Shown in pieces: positions 23,554 to 36,719 of a stretch of DNA of 64,000 nt. Location: positions 343,213-407,212 of the forward strand of contig WIDE01000007.1 of NCBI GenBank assembly GCA_015039315.1, written 5' to 3'. Both the position numbers and the translations under genes were made by a program. This DNA is from Clavulina sp. PMI_390. Its lineage: Eukaryota; Basidiomycota; Agaricomycetes; Cantharellales; Hydnaceae. Position 1 is the stretch's first letter. Every line of letters starts with the position of its first letter. The notes beneath the pieces were generated by a model. The model searched no databases, was not told where the DNA came from, and saw only the letters and a program-made list of their open reading frames with translations.

Positions 23554-24904
23554 CGTGGTATCCGCTAGTGGGTGGGTAGGGGAGGAGTAAACCTGCTTGT
23601 TTCGTGGCAAGGTGTGGAGAGGAAGGGGGGAACGGTTGTGCTCCACTAACACACGTCGCAACAGCAATTTATGAATACCATTCTGTCGGCAATCAATGTG
23701 AGCGGTGGAGCGCGAATTGCGCGTGGGTGTGGATGATGTGGCTGAACTGGCGTTTCATCGGGACTCGAGGCGTTATCTCGATATTTCTGGCTCAGTTTGT
23801 ATGGTCTCATCAGCGGGCCACATCACATTTGATGTCGAGGACGACAACGACGATAATTGCACACAGTGTAGGCAGGCACGCAGGGAGGCAACGAGCGGGA
23901 GGGCCGCCCGGATGGAGTACTCCAGTCCGAAGGCTTCTGAATCTGAGGCTGCCTGAAGAAGAAGCATTTCGGGGGCAAAAATGTGAGTTCGAATGTCTCA
24001 CTCCACAGGGAGAAGACGGCTCATTTGCATCTGAATAAAGGTTCCGATCGTGCGCCTTCCCTCCCTCGATCCTTAGGCCGCAGAGTTCGCTCGATGGCTG
24101 GGTGGGAGAGAAGAAGGGATCGGAAGCGGAACACTCGACACAGGACAGCTGGAGAACAAGATCTGATTTTCCGCCCGGTAGAACAATGGGGGAAGCTCAA
24201 AAGGCACCTAGAACACTCATAAATGCTATTATGACCGAGGCGTGATAGATTGACTGGCGCTGGAAAGGTGTGAAACAGTTCCACAGGAAGCGCTCTGACC
24301 GCGATACGGTTGCACGACGACTGTTTCAAGTTACTGCAAAGGCGGGTATATTCCTCCACATACACCGAAAAATGTCAAAAATGTCAGCGCTGATCACGTG
24401 AAAGGTTGAGAATGTTGTCTGTTAAAAGCAAATAACACTTTTCACCCTGTATGCTGCGCAATCTCGAAGGCAGTGTTGTCGGTCCAGAGGAGGAAGATGG
24501 TTGTGTTCCTGAGCGCTTTTGAAGTGTTGAGGGTCTTGCTGGCGCTGTTGGTCGCTCCTTCCGATACCATCGGAGGAAATGAGCTAGGGATGAGCGGCCA
24601 TTGTTCGCCTTGTTCACTAATTTTGTTCTGAATGCATCACAGGGGAGGCGCGAATCGAGAGCAGAAAAGCAGATAATCGGGAGCAACAACACCCCTGCAT
24701 AAGGTTCATCAGCCACACATTTTATTTATTCAGATCTGTCCTATCTCATTTCCCGCCCTCGGTTTCATCATCTCGTTCATATATCCTTATAATCTCCGAC
24801 CAACCTTTTGGTCCCAACCACTTACTCGACTCTCGACACCTCGCTCGTTTCTGTGGCTGTCTGTCCTCGTTCAGGTCGTCGTCCTCGTCGGCTGCCTCTT
24901 GACT
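23554..24904. other. 1.35-kb intergenic region upstream of the peptide gene and the F-box gene
   Basis: Divergent promoter region. Short open frames occur on both strands but none has domain signal, exon logic or a signal peptide. A CT-rich leader precedes ATG 24905. Confidence 0.5.
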
Positions 24905-27890
24905 ATGCCAGCTCTCAGAAAGTTCCTCTCTGTCGGTCGTCTGCGCAACTCTCATGCCAGCGATGCACCATCTCTCAAAGCCTCCGAGGTTGATCAGGAT
25001 GTCCCCCCAGTCCCTCAACTTGCACCTCCCATCGTGAACGAAGCCCCTAGCACTGTCAATCCCATAGCTGTTCCTGAATCCGAGCCCAAAGCACGGCGGT
25101 GGTGGTCTGCGTCGCGCAAACCTAAAGCTCTCCCACCATCAACAACTCAGGCTTCAGCTCCGCCTCCAACCACCCAGCAGAATAACAAGGCAACAACATC
25201 GCAGCAGTTTAATTATTTCATCGATGTTCTGCCCAACGAGCTCGTTATCGCCATCCTCCAATGGTACTTGGAGCCTCGAGACTTGCTTGCCTTTGGCCAG
25301 GTGTGTATATATGCACCTCGCTGCCTGTCATCACCATCGAACACCCTCTCTAACCTATCACATATGTCCTTCTTCTTCCTCAGACATGTCGCCGTCTGCG
25401 TTCCCTGTCGTACGACGTGGTTGCGTGGATGCATGCCATCGAGGGTGACAACGCGCCTTTGTTCAGGCCCCGCCCCTACCCCCTCCGATATTGGAGATCC
25501 CCTTCCTCGCCTCCCACACACAATCATCCCATTCACAATCTTCAAGGCCCTTCGTTCCTAAATTCAGCTCATGGGAACTCTCCCGGCGCAGTCGATTTGC
25601 ACAACTCCCATTCAGCTTCTTCCACGGCTCATCATCAATTTGGCTCACAGTACCACGAACCAATCCAAGTTGAGACGTCCCGGACGCCACGCGAGCGAGG
25701 CACTTGGGCGCTGGCGGCCAGGGGAGACTGCACCTTGCATCCCCGCCAGCGTTATCTCGAGGCCTGCAGGGTGCAATCTAGGCTCGCCCAACCGAGACCT
25801 GCTGTCCGCGTCGCCGCCGTCGTGCTGGAGCGATGCCCTGCATCGCAACTCATCGCGTTCAAAATGACTCCGGGCGGCGAGATGCTCGTCATCTGGCTCA
25901 AGAGCAAGATTATCGTCCAGGACTTGCGCAGTGGCAGAGTGTGCAACTTGTTGATTCCCCTCGACAAGCGGCCTCGGTGTTCCATGATGGCGTTGGAAAT
26001 GTTTGAGCAGGAGGATGGCACACAAGGGTTGCTATTGGCCGGGACTTTCAGGTACGCGCCGCCGCTTCTCTTCCTCATTATCTCGTTTTCTCTCGCTTTT
26101 CGCTTCTTTGTTGTGTGTGTGTATGTTGAGGGTCGTAACCGTTCCCTGGCTGATCACCCTTCCTGCTCGTTCTTCAGGGAGGCTTCCAAATTATCGGTCT
26201 TGTTTCTCCCAAATAGTCACTTTGCCAAGGACGGTTCCAGAGAGGTCGAAATTGGGTCTGTCATTATTGAGCATGGTATCCGCTTCATGGGAGTGTACCT
26301 CTCCGCACACTACCTCATTATCGCCGAAGGGGACGACTCGCGACGTGAAGTTATCTCCACACTCCGGATCGTGGACCTGACATGCGGGGCTTCGGAGACG
26401 ATCAAACATCTTACCATGGTACGTGTTTCCCGTTCTCCTCGATATTTTTGTGTTGTAACGTCGCATGTCCCCCTGCTCACCACCACGTTTACTAGGGCGT
26501 ACCGCATCAGATGGAAATTTACAAAGACCGCTTCCTAGTGATCCCCCACAATCGTGATGGTCAATGGAGGATGTCTACGCTTGCCATCCATCTACCTCGA
26601 GGCCGTGGTGTCAACCCAGACGCCGCCGCATCCAATCCATTCCCCTGTTTGTTTGAGCGCGAGCATTCGGCGCTCGCCTTCGTTCCTTCGGCACTGTATT
26701 CTTCTCAGCTCGCCCGCGCGAACAGCCAACTTGGTCCCGACCCTGCCGACTACTTCCAACACTCCCTCCATGACATTGTTCCTTCCAGCGAGCAGCATTC
26801 TGAGCCCAGCCCGGATTTCCGCTTCTGGTTCTTCGGGAACCTGGATGCGAACTCGTCGAATGATACGCTAATTAACGGTGCGGTGACGCTCGAAGTCTCA
26901 GCGCAGGACCTACGCGCCACAATGCGCATGGCGTCGGCCACGGTTCCACGGACGTCCAAATTACCTCGAAATCCATTGTCTACTTCGTTGTCATCCTCTC
27001 CAGAATCTGCGCTAGCTTCGACGATACCGAACCACCCAGGCCTGCACGCGATCGAGGCTGCCGCGCTCGTGAGCATCCAGCGCGCCATGCTACTTCCCGA
27101 AGGCCGCATGAAAACCCGTTCTCGACGTGACGCGTCCGCTACCACGGGAGCCGGCGCTGGCACTGATGGCACTGCGGATGCTGACGCCCGATTCTTGCGC
27201 GCGGCACGCACGGCGTACACCACGCATTGTGCACCGGGACGCAAGCGGATGCTGAGCAACGTCTGGTGCGATGTGGGCCCTGCTGCTGCTACGACGGGGC
27301 TCACGCTCTCGGAGTATACGCACCCGGACGACAACGAAGCGTGGAGCCCGACGGGTGGAGGATCTTCGAGCAAGTTGGAAGTGCTCCGCAAGCCGATTTA
27401 TCTTGCGTCGCCAGCGAGCAGAGACAGGAAGGACAGCACTGTGCATGGGCATGAGAGACCACGATCGGGCTCGTCGGCGGCGGCGGTAGCAAATGGGCAA
27501 GCCCAGACACAGGCACGGAAGCTGGACGCGTTTTTCGAGTATGGTGGTAACAATAACGATCCTGCCAAATCGAGAAAGGAGAGGAGCAGCAGCGTGTCGT
27601 CAAAGAAACAGAAGGGCAAGGAGAAAGCCACGAACCCTCCCCCGGTCCCCTCCCTCACTTCGTCCTCCTCCGCGGCAGGTACGCAGAAGCGCACGTCGCG
27701 ATCGTCATCCTACTCGTACCACCCTTTGCTCGTGCATCAGCCAATGCAAGGCAAGCATGGGTTTGTGTGGAGCGAGATTAGTGGCGCTGTTGCTGTGCTC
27801 TCGTCCTCACGTATTTCTCCCGAAGCCCGAAGCTCCACCGATAGCGATGGTGATTCGGAGATGTATACCATCACTGTCTACGAATTCTGA
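24905..27890 (+). CDS. F-box domain protein
   Basis: Likely substrate adaptor of an SCF ubiquitin ligase. ATG 24905 begins MPALRKFLSVGRLRNSHAS, followed by a Pro/Ala-rich linker. The F-box lies near residues 105-150: YFIDVLPNELVIAILQWYLE, PRDLLAFGQ, then across an intron (about 25301-25383) TCRRLRSLSYDVVAW. Downstream is a beta-propeller-like or uncharacterised region: GGEMLVIWLKSKIIVQDLRS, introns near 26050-26177 and 26420-26495, then GVPHQMEIYKDRFLVIPHN. The C-terminal third is a low-complexity Ser/Ala/Gly-rich tail ending DSEMYTITVYEF. Between 25480 and 25700 the reading frame is unclear and another intron is possible. Substrate unknown. Confidence 0.75.
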
Positions 27891-28593
27891 ACTGACTCCA
27901 AAAAATACTGGTTGCTAACCGTGGACATTATCACGTTCCTTCTTTCTCTCTCTTTCTTTCTCCCTCTCGCTCACTCCCTTTGTCTGTTTCAACTCCTGCC
28001 ATAAACGGCTGAATCGCCTGTCACGATCCCATATCTGATTGTGATCGATATCACATTCAGACCAAAACAATCCCTACACTTATTATTCATCTACTCCTTT
28101 CTCTCTCCCTCTGGTCTATATGATACTTCACCATTATAACTCCAACTCATACTCTCCCTCTCTACGCTTTTGCGATATTCTGTGTTCTTTCCGACTTTCG
28201 TGCTTTCGTCGTCATCATCAAAACCCCCTCTTTCGTCGCTATCTCCCCTTTGTCTGTTGTCTTGTTTTCGTTATCCCCTCCTCGTCTTTTCGAGATATCC
28301 CCGGTGTAGCTTTTAGTATTTTGAGTACCCCCTCTATCAAATGTGTTCTCGGTTCTTGTGACTTAATCCTTGCAGTCTCGTAATGGGACACTCTTTCTGT
28401 ATAAAAGCGGTTTAAAAATTTAATAAATGGACCAAGATTACGGATTAAACTTGTAAAACGCGTCGCGATTGCAGAGTTGAACCTAGCAACGCGGTGCAAA
28501 GAGTACAATGCGCGACAGACGTCAATGTTTACAAAACCAAACAAGGCCAAACTCTGTGAGTCTTTGTGCTTCCTGTCATCATCTGGGCAGCCG
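27891..28593. other. Intergenic, pyrimidine-rich
   Basis: F-box gene 3' flank and DBF4 promoter. Long CT-rich stretches at 27940-27990 and 28095-28270; no gene seen. Confidence 0.5.
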
Positions 28594-31492
28594 ATGTCGG
28601 TCGCAGTGCCGACGACACCACGTCGCTCCATCTTCTACGCGCATCCTCAGGGGGTCAACTCGGTGCCAGCGCTGCCACCGTTGGGCCTCGACAAGTCTCC
28701 ATCCCTTCGTGCCGCCTTGCACCACCAACACCAACATGGCCCGCGTGCGGGCGATCAGGCCCACGACGGCGCGTCCTTCTTCTCCCGACCGATGCTATCG
28801 CATAAAAAATCCCTCCCACCACTCATGCAGACCACCCCTATCACGTCCACGAGCGCGATGAATCTTATGGACCAGACCGCGACGGCTCCTGCGCGACTAC
28901 CCGCGGGTAGTGGTCACACGAGCTCGAAACGCCAGCGTGGTCTTGTTTCCGAGGATAATGACTATGATGAGGAGGCAGAGTATCGCAAGCGCCAGAGAGC
29001 AGCAGCTCGTGTTGGTGAGCGCGATGGTGGTGTTGGTGTTTCCGGCTCTTCGTCCCGTCACTCTGCAAAACGTGCCCGTCACTCACCTCAAAAGGGTTCA
29101 ACCATTTCTGCCGCTGCGATGGCTCTGTTGAACTACGCTCACGATGACCAAGGGGACGAAGACGACGAACCTGTTATTGTTGAAGACGTTGCTGTGAAAC
29201 CTTCCTCATCCCGACAAGCGAACCGGCCACCTCCCCCTCAACAACCCTCGACTGCATCCCTCAAGCGTGCACGCCCAATGAACTCGCCTGCTCGTCCATC
29301 CGCGGAACCCTCGTCAAAGAAGTCCAAGTTAGATAAACGTGCTGCCGCCGCCGCTGCTGCTGCTGCTGACACTCAACGAGTGGATCCGGACGAGTTCGAA
29401 AAGCGGTTCCGAGAGAAGTACTCGAAAGCCTTTCCAGGCTGGAAGTTCTACTTTGACGGCATTGATGGGCCTGCGAGATCATCGCTCGCGAATCGAACTC
29501 AACAGCTGGGCGCGGTACGCGTATACACCCCTTTCCTCTACCGTGGGATCATACTTATCCTCTATCTATCTTGTAGCGCGTAGAGGACTTCTTTTCTGCA
29601 TCGGTCACTCACTTTATCACCAACAAACCAGTCCCTACGGCTCAAGATCTCGCGGCATTAGAGAACAAGGAAAACGCGCCTGCTCCTCGATCAAGAGGAC
29701 AGTCTGCTGGCCCTCTGCGAAGCCCAATCAAGCTGCGACCTACTATCAATAAATATGACCCACTTGTGACGAAAGCTGTCCACTTCAACATGAAGATTTG
29801 GGACGAAAAGAGTACGTGATATTATTGTGATTGCTCAATCTCATGAACGTGGTGATTGAACTGTGGTTTCCAGAACTTGACAACATCCTTTCTCGTATCA
29901 TCTCTCCCTCTCTTACCAACAAGACTACCTCTGCTGCCCACACGGCTCGCGTGGACAAACAAGCTTCACTATCATATCTCCTCGAAACCGAACGCAACAC
30001 TGGTGTCACCCATGAGCGCGATCCCAACGCTCAACGCCAAGACTACTGCTACTTTCCCAAGAACACATACTGGCTTCTCATTGAGGACCTCGAAGGGACG
30101 CATGCTCCAATGATCGTCAAGGATTATGGCCGCTGGAAGCCGCGTTCAAAGAGTGCCGTGAAGCCTTCCACTTCGAATAGCTCGCGAAAGCGGAAGCTTG
30201 GGCTTGAGGAGGAACCTGAAGAGGATGAGGATGAAGAGGATCCTCCCTGGCCCCTGCTGCGCGATGGTGTTGGTCGGGCAAAGGCCGACTGGGCTCAGGG
30301 GAAAGTCAGCGACTCGAATGACAAGCTGCCAGCAGATGCTCCCTCTAGCCTCGATGATCGCCATGGTGGCGATGTCCAGCTGGAGATCCCTGCACTCAGC
30401 GATGATCAAGCCGGGCATGACGCACGTCAAGAAGATAGTGTGACGGATGCTGGAGGTGATGACGAACCAGCTCCCCTCGATCCTCAGATGCTTCGCCGCA
30501 CTGCGTCCATGGCAGACATTGGTCGCCCTCTTACTATTCACCCTGCTGCCCTCCATCACCGCCCTCCAACCAAGTACGACCAAAAGACTCTGCTCCGCGG
30601 TGCCGACCGCGAGTACAACGCCGCGTCCCTCAACTCCATGACGATTACTTCGCACATCAACAGCACTACTTCGCATGCCTATGGCACCCAAGAATTAGGA
30701 CCCGGATCGCGTCAGCTGGAAAAGCGCCTGCATCAGCAGGTCCTTACGCGTGCTGCTGTGGGGGGTGGTCAGGGCTCCACTGCTTCAGGCTCGGGGTATG
30801 GTGGAGTGCTTTCTGGCCCGACGCTCTCGCGCAAGTCATCAACGCTTTCGGTGATGAATCCGCGTACCATGCTGAGGAAGGCGAAGAGCACGACGACGCT
30901 GCGATCGAGGAGTGGGCCTGCATCGAGAGCGCGCCTTCCTAGTCGCGAGGAGGTCAAGAAGCCAGGGTATTGTGAGAACTGTCGTCAGAAGTTTGAGGAT
31001 TTCACTAAGGTGAGATTGGCCTTTCCGTTCTTCCGCATTATTGCCTTGATGGCGCTAACACATGCTTTTGCCCCCCTCTAGCATATCTCTTCCAAACGAC
31101 ACCGTCGTTTTGCAGACAACGATAACAACTTTTCCGCATTGGACGAGATCTTCCGACGCCTCGCACCCCAGAGCTCTGACAATCTGTACGATGAGCCAGA
31201 GCAGCTCGATGATGCAGAGGACGACGACGACGAACTGGAGATTGTCGGTGGACCCTCGAATCAAGGCTCTGATGCAAAGTTCTTTGACGAACAGTTCAAG
31301 CGAGGCATGCGCCGCCGCTCGAGCCAACTCAAAGAACAGCAGCAACGACAACAACAGGAGCAGGAAGAGGCGGAGTCTCACTATGCAATGTCGTTGGGTA
31401 TGGACTTGACGTACCCCGATCCTCACTCAGCGCACAGCACCTACGGCTTCCTTCAGGACGGTGTTGGCACTGATGATCCTTTCATTGCATGA
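28594..31492 (+). CDS. DBF4: DBF4/Dfp1-type regulatory subunit of Cdc7 kinase
   Basis: Activator of the Cdc7 (DDK) kinase, which fires licensed replication origins by phosphorylating MCM. ATG 28594 begins MSVAVPTTPRRSIFYAHPQG. A long disordered, basic N-terminus contains a short Ala run (near 29341). Motif N/BRCT-like region: FREKYSKAFPGWKFYFDGID, then across an intron VEDFFSASVTHFITNKP. A KEN box (ALENKENAPAPRS) follows, as expected for an APC/C target. Motif M: KAVHFNMKIWDEKKLDNILS, YFPKNTYWLLIEDLEG and MIVKDYGRWKPR. The C-terminal DBF zinc finger reads GYCENCRQKFEDFTKHISS then KRHRRFA (C-x2-C...H-x5-H), split by an intron at 31010-31082. Stop 31490-31492. All three diagnostic motifs are present. 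Confidence 0.93.
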
Positions 31493-32117
31493 GCTCCTCG
31501 AGTTCTCCCCTATTCCTCTCCCTTCACTTCCTCCACGACTCTCTTCGTTCTCTCTTCACTTGTCGCTTTTTCGACCCGTTTTTCGACCAGCTTTCGTTAT
31601 TGGATCATTCGCCATTTGATTCATTTTAACTTTATTCAACTGCATTTTCTTTCTCTATCGCATTTCATGCATCATTCTGTTTTTCAAGTTTCCTCGTTAC
31701 ATCCATTCTGCGCTTTCCTCCTCCGCTTTTTCATTATTCTCATCCACACGCGCGCGTCCCTCCAACGACCGACTCTGTATTCCCTTCTGGCTGCTCTTTT
31801 TTACCCGTCATTGCATCATTCTAATGGCTAGAGGCACCTCACTCATCATTAGCATCAACCCAAGCATCCATACCAAGTCATGCACACATGCCTCAGCATC
31901 ATACTGTACACTAGCTAGAAGCGGAATCTTCAAGAGTGTCCAAGTTACGAGAAAATGTTTGTATGATTGAGAAAGTAGCAACATTCGAAAGCAATCAAGA
32001 ATAGCAGAAGAGAGCACAGAGCGAACAGACGATGTCTTGAGCAGGTACGAGGAAACAAGCGAGTGATAGTACAATAACGGAACAGTTCGGGAAGCAGAGA
32101 TTGAGTCAAGTATATGT
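31493..32117. other. Convergent 3' intergenic region between DBF4 and the enoyl-CoA isomerase gene
   Basis: The first 330 bp are very T/C-rich, typical of a fungal 3' untranslated region. No gene seen. Confidence 0.5.
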
Positions 32118-33248
32118 TTACAAACGCGCGAGCCTCGAAAGAGCAGAAGCGTGATCGTCAGTTGGCCAGATCACCCTTTCATCAAGCTTCATCGCGTCCA
32201 GCACGTCCTTCGCCAAACCCGCCTTGAGGATCCCAAACACCCCGGTCTTGGCGAGCGGGGCGACCTTTTTAGCTTGTGCATGGGCGGCAGCGAGTAGGTC
32301 ATCGGCTACCTGGTCGATGAGGCCAATTTCGGGAGTGGCGAGCTCTTTGGCTGTCCAGCGATGTGTTTCGAGGATCGTCTTACGGATGATTGCGGATTCC
32401 GGGAGACGGTAGTTGATGATGGCATTAACGCTGGTAGGGAGAGGAGCTCCAAGGAGGCGCTGTGGGCAGGAGAGTGACGAATCAGGAGACGAGTTAATGA
32501 GTGCGCAGATATCAAAATGAGTCATGAGGAGAGGAGAATCTAGCACTCACTTCGTTCATGGAGCACCAGGCCTTACCGCTGGTTATGATGCGATAGTCGC
32601 AGACAAGGGCGAGGATGAAGCCACCAGCGAATGCATGGCCGTTGATCGCTGCCACGACGGGGACTGGATGTGAATTTTGTAATGTGAAGATCGAGAGAGA
32701 TATTTAGTCGGATATACCAGCATCAAGACGCATCCGATCAAGTGAAGATAAGGTGACATACGTGGGAAGGTCAGGAGGCGGCGAAGGATGGGGTTGAAGG
32801 AGTCTATGATAAATGCCACTGAGCAATAGTTGGGGAGCACATTCTATGCAAGTCTGATCGTCTAATTTGACTCACCTCGCGCAAAGCTAGGAACAGTGCT
32901 GAACTCATCAAAGTCCAACCCTATATCGAGATGGGAGTGGGAGCTCTCTCGTTAGTCCGTGAGTGTCGGCGAGGATATTCCAGACTCACCGTTGCAGAAA
33001 AATTTCTTTTGGCTCTTTTGTCCTGTAAGTACCAGGGCACCAGGAAAGCCACCCTTCTGTCTCCATTCTTTCTCCACATGGTCAAGAGCGGGCATCAGGC
33101 AGTTCCAAATGAAGTGGGAATGCAGGCGGTTTTCGGCTGCGCTGTGCATCTCGAGCTCCCACACATCGGGGTCGGATTGGGCCAACGTGGCCAGAGCCTT
33201 GTCTGATGTAGAGCCAAGGGGGAATTGGATAACAGAAGTTGTACTCAT
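32118..33248 (-). CDS. Enoyl-CoA hydratase/isomerase family protein, probably peroxisomal
   Basis: Crotonase-fold enzyme of fatty acid beta-oxidation; delta3,delta2-enoyl-CoA isomerase (Eci1-like) is the best guess. ATG 33248 begins MSTTSVIQFPLGSTSDKALA. The fold is marked by PGALVLTGQ...KFFCNG, LDFDEFSTVP, and the oxyanion-hole segment VAAINGHAFAGGFILALVCD with YRII. After SGKAWCSMNE come LGAPLPTSVNAIINYRLPES and EIGLIDQVADDLL. The C-terminus is ARL, which fits the type 1 peroxisomal targeting consensus ([SAC]-[KRH]-[LM]). Introns near 32470-32548, 32670-32760, 32840-32880 and 32920-32990. The acidic catalytic residue that would separate hydratase from isomerase was not fixed by eye. Confidence 0.85.
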
Positions 33249-33521
33249 GATGATGATGCGCCGACAGTGGCGAAGAGATAACAAATAGAGGAGAGCGAGA
33301 TATGCTTTCGGGAGTTACCAACTACACGAGTAAGGGTAAACGGGCGGATATACGAGACGTAAACCGTTGGCAACGTTTCTCTGAATCCAGGATCCTGGGC
33401 CGGTTGAAAGCCGGAGTGTGTGGGCAGGCCTTTGTTTGGCCAGTGCAGCGGCCACAACACGTCAAAACAACTGGGCTTCTTGCCGCGGGGCGTCCTCTCA
33501 CCCAACAGCATACCCCCTACG
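33249..33521. promoter_or_regulatory. Divergent promoter between the isomerase gene and CDC6
   Basis: 273 bp between the two start codons. No clear TATA box or MCB-type ACGCGT cell-cycle element lies inside the gap. Confidence 0.4.
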
Positions 33522-35698
33522 ATGCGCTCTGCTACGCGTTCTTCGCTCGGGAAGAGGAGTATCTCGCTGCGCGATATATCTCCGTCACCTTCCACGAGCT
33601 CGGTGGACTCGAATAAGCGCTTAAAGTCGTGTCCGTCGCTGACGACCACCTTGGTCGCGATCATCGATAGCCCCAATGCGAACAAGGAGAACATCGCCCC
33701 TCCTCAAGAGGAGGTGGACCTTCTTTCCACGCCTAGTCGCAGTCTGAGGTCCCAACGAAGCATCAGGAATTTTTCGGCGCGCCGGCGGGCCAACTCAACA
33801 GGTTGGTTGACCATCGCGTCTAACTGTCGCGATATTGGAGCTTAACTGATTCATTCGATCACCACATAGCCTCTAGCGATGTGTTCGACGCGTCGTTTGA
33901 TAGTTTCGTCACCCCTCCTCCCACTCCCATGCACGATGATGACCTGTCATCTGAACATGGCCTTGGTGACCGTATTCCCGCACCCCAATTCTCCCCCGTC
34001 AAAAATGCTTCCCGTCAGCTGGATGCTATGTCTCTTGCTCCCTCTCTGCACGCTCGCGCGCGTGCTCTGCTCCGATCTACGACGGAGTCTTTTGGCGTTG
34101 TTGGCCGAGCTAAGGAGCGAAAATTCATCACTGACTTCCTGCAGCCGTTTGTGGATGGGACATCTTCCTCAAGAAGAAAATCTGAGGATACAACCCTCTA
34201 CATCTCAGGATCGCCGGGGACGGGCAAAACTGCCTTGGTGTCGTCCATCGTTTCGGGTATGACAGGAGACGACGTTCGCACGGCTTACATCAATTGCATG
34301 GGTCTCAAGGACATTAATGTCCTTTGGGGCCGTGTTCTTCCTGCTCTGGGAGAGACGAGTACGAGCGCAAAGGGCAAAGCGTCCACTTCAAACTGGAATC
34401 GCTTTGAGAAAAAACTGAAAGAGGCGAGCTTCAAATGGTATGCTCTGATTGGTCGTCCATGCACCGCCATATTTGCTCATTGTTCAACATCTTGTAGTGT
34501 GCTCGTCCTTGATGAACTGGATGCGTTTGGGGCGTCTGCTCTTTCAACAATCTTTGGCCTACCCGCAAGATTCCCTGCTTCTTTACGTATCATTGCCATC
34601 TCCAATGATCTCACTCAGAGCATCAATTCCCCCACTCTCTCTATTCATCGGCCATCTCTTACTCTTGCATTCACCGCTTATGATGCTGCTGAGATGCAGG
34701 AAATCATTCGTGGGCGCTTGGCTCTGCTGTGTGATGACGATGAGGCTGTACGCCACGACGAGAAGGCGACAGCTGCTGTGATTGCGAAGGTGATACAACC
34801 CGCCGCCCTTACACTTCTAGTGAAAAAGGTTTCCTCCCAAACAGGCGATATTCGCCATGCCCTGGAGGTTTTACGTCGGGCGCTAGACCTCGCCGCTCCC
34901 ATGACCAATATCTTGGAGGATCCCATCCCTCCATCGCCGATTGGAATGAAGCACGTAATCGACGCGGTAAAACGCACCCCCAAGAACGCAGTGGCCTCTG
35001 CTTCCACCGGTGCATTCCCTTCAGGTCCTGCGAGGCCTGCCAATGCTCTCGATAATAGTATTGCGTCATTGAGCCTCCAAGCTCGTTTCGTCCTCATCGG
35101 GATACTCCTCGCCCGCCGACGCACCGCTCATGATCTTCCCCTCGATACTCTTTCTGCCTCCTCGTCTTTCTCCTTCTCCCTCCCCACTCCAGGTTCCACA
35201 CCGTGCACACCTACGAAGCCCAAGATGCGGCGAGCGACCTCCAGCTTCGGTTCTGATGCACCCTTGAGTCCATCAAAAGTGTATTCTTTGTACTCGAGCA
35301 TCCTACGTGCGTCAGCATCAGCGCCACTCGACCCGGTATCACGAAACGAGTACACGGATCTCCTGGGCGTTCTGGAGACTGCGTCACTCATCTCGGTACC
35401 CACGATCTCCTCTCCCTCTCCGACCAAGCTCAAGCGCGGTCCTGCCAGGAAGTCGGCTTCGTTTGGCAGCGGCCTATCTGGGTCTCTCAAAGTGCGAGAG
35501 GACGCCGGGAGCCTTGTGCTTATTCCCGGCGAGGACGATGTACTTCGTGCATTGCTTGACAGTGCGAACGGCGGTGTCTTGGATGCCGAAATCACCAAGA
35601 CTTGGGAGAGGGAGACGAAGAGGATCGAAAAAGCCATCGCAAGCCGTGCTGAGGCAGCACTAGCTGAGCCTCCTGTAAGCCGTGATGAGCTACTATAA
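33522..35698 (+). CDS. CDC6: Cdc6 replication licensing ATPase
   Basis: AAA+ initiator protein that works with ORC to load the MCM helicase in G1. ATG 33522 begins MRSATRSSLGKRSISLRDIS. The N-terminal tail has a KEN box (SPNANKENIAPPQ) and several Ser/Thr-Pro CDK sites (STPSRS, VTPPPTP), as in other Cdc6 proteins. Intron 1 runs about 33801-33867 and leads to ASSDVFDASFDSFVTPPPTP. The ATPase core has FGVVGRAKERKFITDFLQP, Walker A GSPGTGKTALVSS, and Walker B CVLVLDELDAFG after a second intron (about 34439-34498). Then come LRIIAISNDLT (sensor 1), SSQTGDIRHALEVLRRALDL (sensor 2) and a winged-helix C-terminal half (LSLQARFVLIGILLARRR). Stop 35696-35698. Motifs are complete. Confidence 0.93.
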
Positions 35699-36719
35699 AC
35701 GATTTCTGGGGACCATCATTCTGCGTTGACTTTGGTGTAATGTCCACCAACACAGGTTTGCTCTTGCTCTTATCTTATATATTTCAAGTTGTTTCCTCTT
35801 CATTCATCTTTTATATTCTCTCGCAATTGTCCATCTGCTTTGTCACCATGTTACTTTGACCTTACAATGGGTTTCGTGTTTCTGTTTCCCTATCACCATC
35901 ATCATCTAGTTTTCATCCTCCTTCAATGCTTTCTTCACACCTTGCTTTGTTTCTTCACACCCAAGCCCTACATTCACGACTTCATAGCCTCTCGCATTTA
36001 TGCTCTCAACATTCAACGCCTTCTCGTTTTGTACACGCTATTTCATAGCACATTCTCACTGTCTGTCATCCTTTTCTGAGATGACCTGTTCCCCCATGTC
36101 GTTCAATAATCAGTTGTTAATACCAAATGCCATACATGCGATCCCCCCCAGATTTGAATGGAAAATGGCGATAATGAATGTCTGTTTATCCATCGCAGGT
36201 CTTTATGAGCCACCATAAGCATTGTCATCTCATGTTTGGATCTACAAACATCCGTAATCAGTTCTCCATCCATCCATCCATCCGTCCGTCCATCCAATTT
36301 GGTTCCCCCACATTCCAATCGTTTTCTCTCCTTGAGAAGCATTTCTGTAAAGATATCGTCGTAAACCAACACAACTAGCATTGACATTCTACCGAAAGGT
36401 ATCTGCCACTTCAGCCCGTTCCGCGATATCTCCCCGAGTCCCGCAATCCTTTCCCGTGTTGTTATTTCTGTGGAGAGTCGTTGGGATTATGGTGGGACAT
36501 CCTAGCGTTCAATCGCCAATCGGATAAGCCTCCGCGGAACTTAAGGGACATTAATTCCATTACCTCTTCCACTACGCCCATTGTCTAGCCCATCAATAAA
36601 CCCTAGCTCATTTTCGGATGTGCTACGTCGTTATTCCGGCTTTCTTCCTTCATTGATGTATAAGACGTTCTGCTTGTTGTAAACGACCTGTTCCCTAGAA
36701 GGCTCTGTTGCTGTGAATC
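35699..36719. other. 1-kb intergenic region between CDC6 and the CBM1 gene
   Basis: A T/C-rich 3' flank up to about 36080, then from about 36234 the promoter segment that is duplicated at 37169. It includes a CATC/CGTC tetranucleotide run. No gene seen. Confidence 0.5.
36266..36295. repeat. CATC/CGTC tetranucleotide repeat
   Basis: Four CATC units then CGTC CGTC CATC in the upstream copy of the duplicated promoter. The downstream copy (near 37200) lacks it, so the tract expanded in one copy or was deleted from the other. Confidence 0.75.

Noticed and set aside
23604..24038. 144-codon plus-strand open frame
   Set aside because: Lies opposite the upstream region of the peptide gene, has low-complexity composition and no domain signal.
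26750..27391. 213-codon minus-strand open frame
   Set aside because: Antisense shadow of the F-box protein's C-terminal coding exon.
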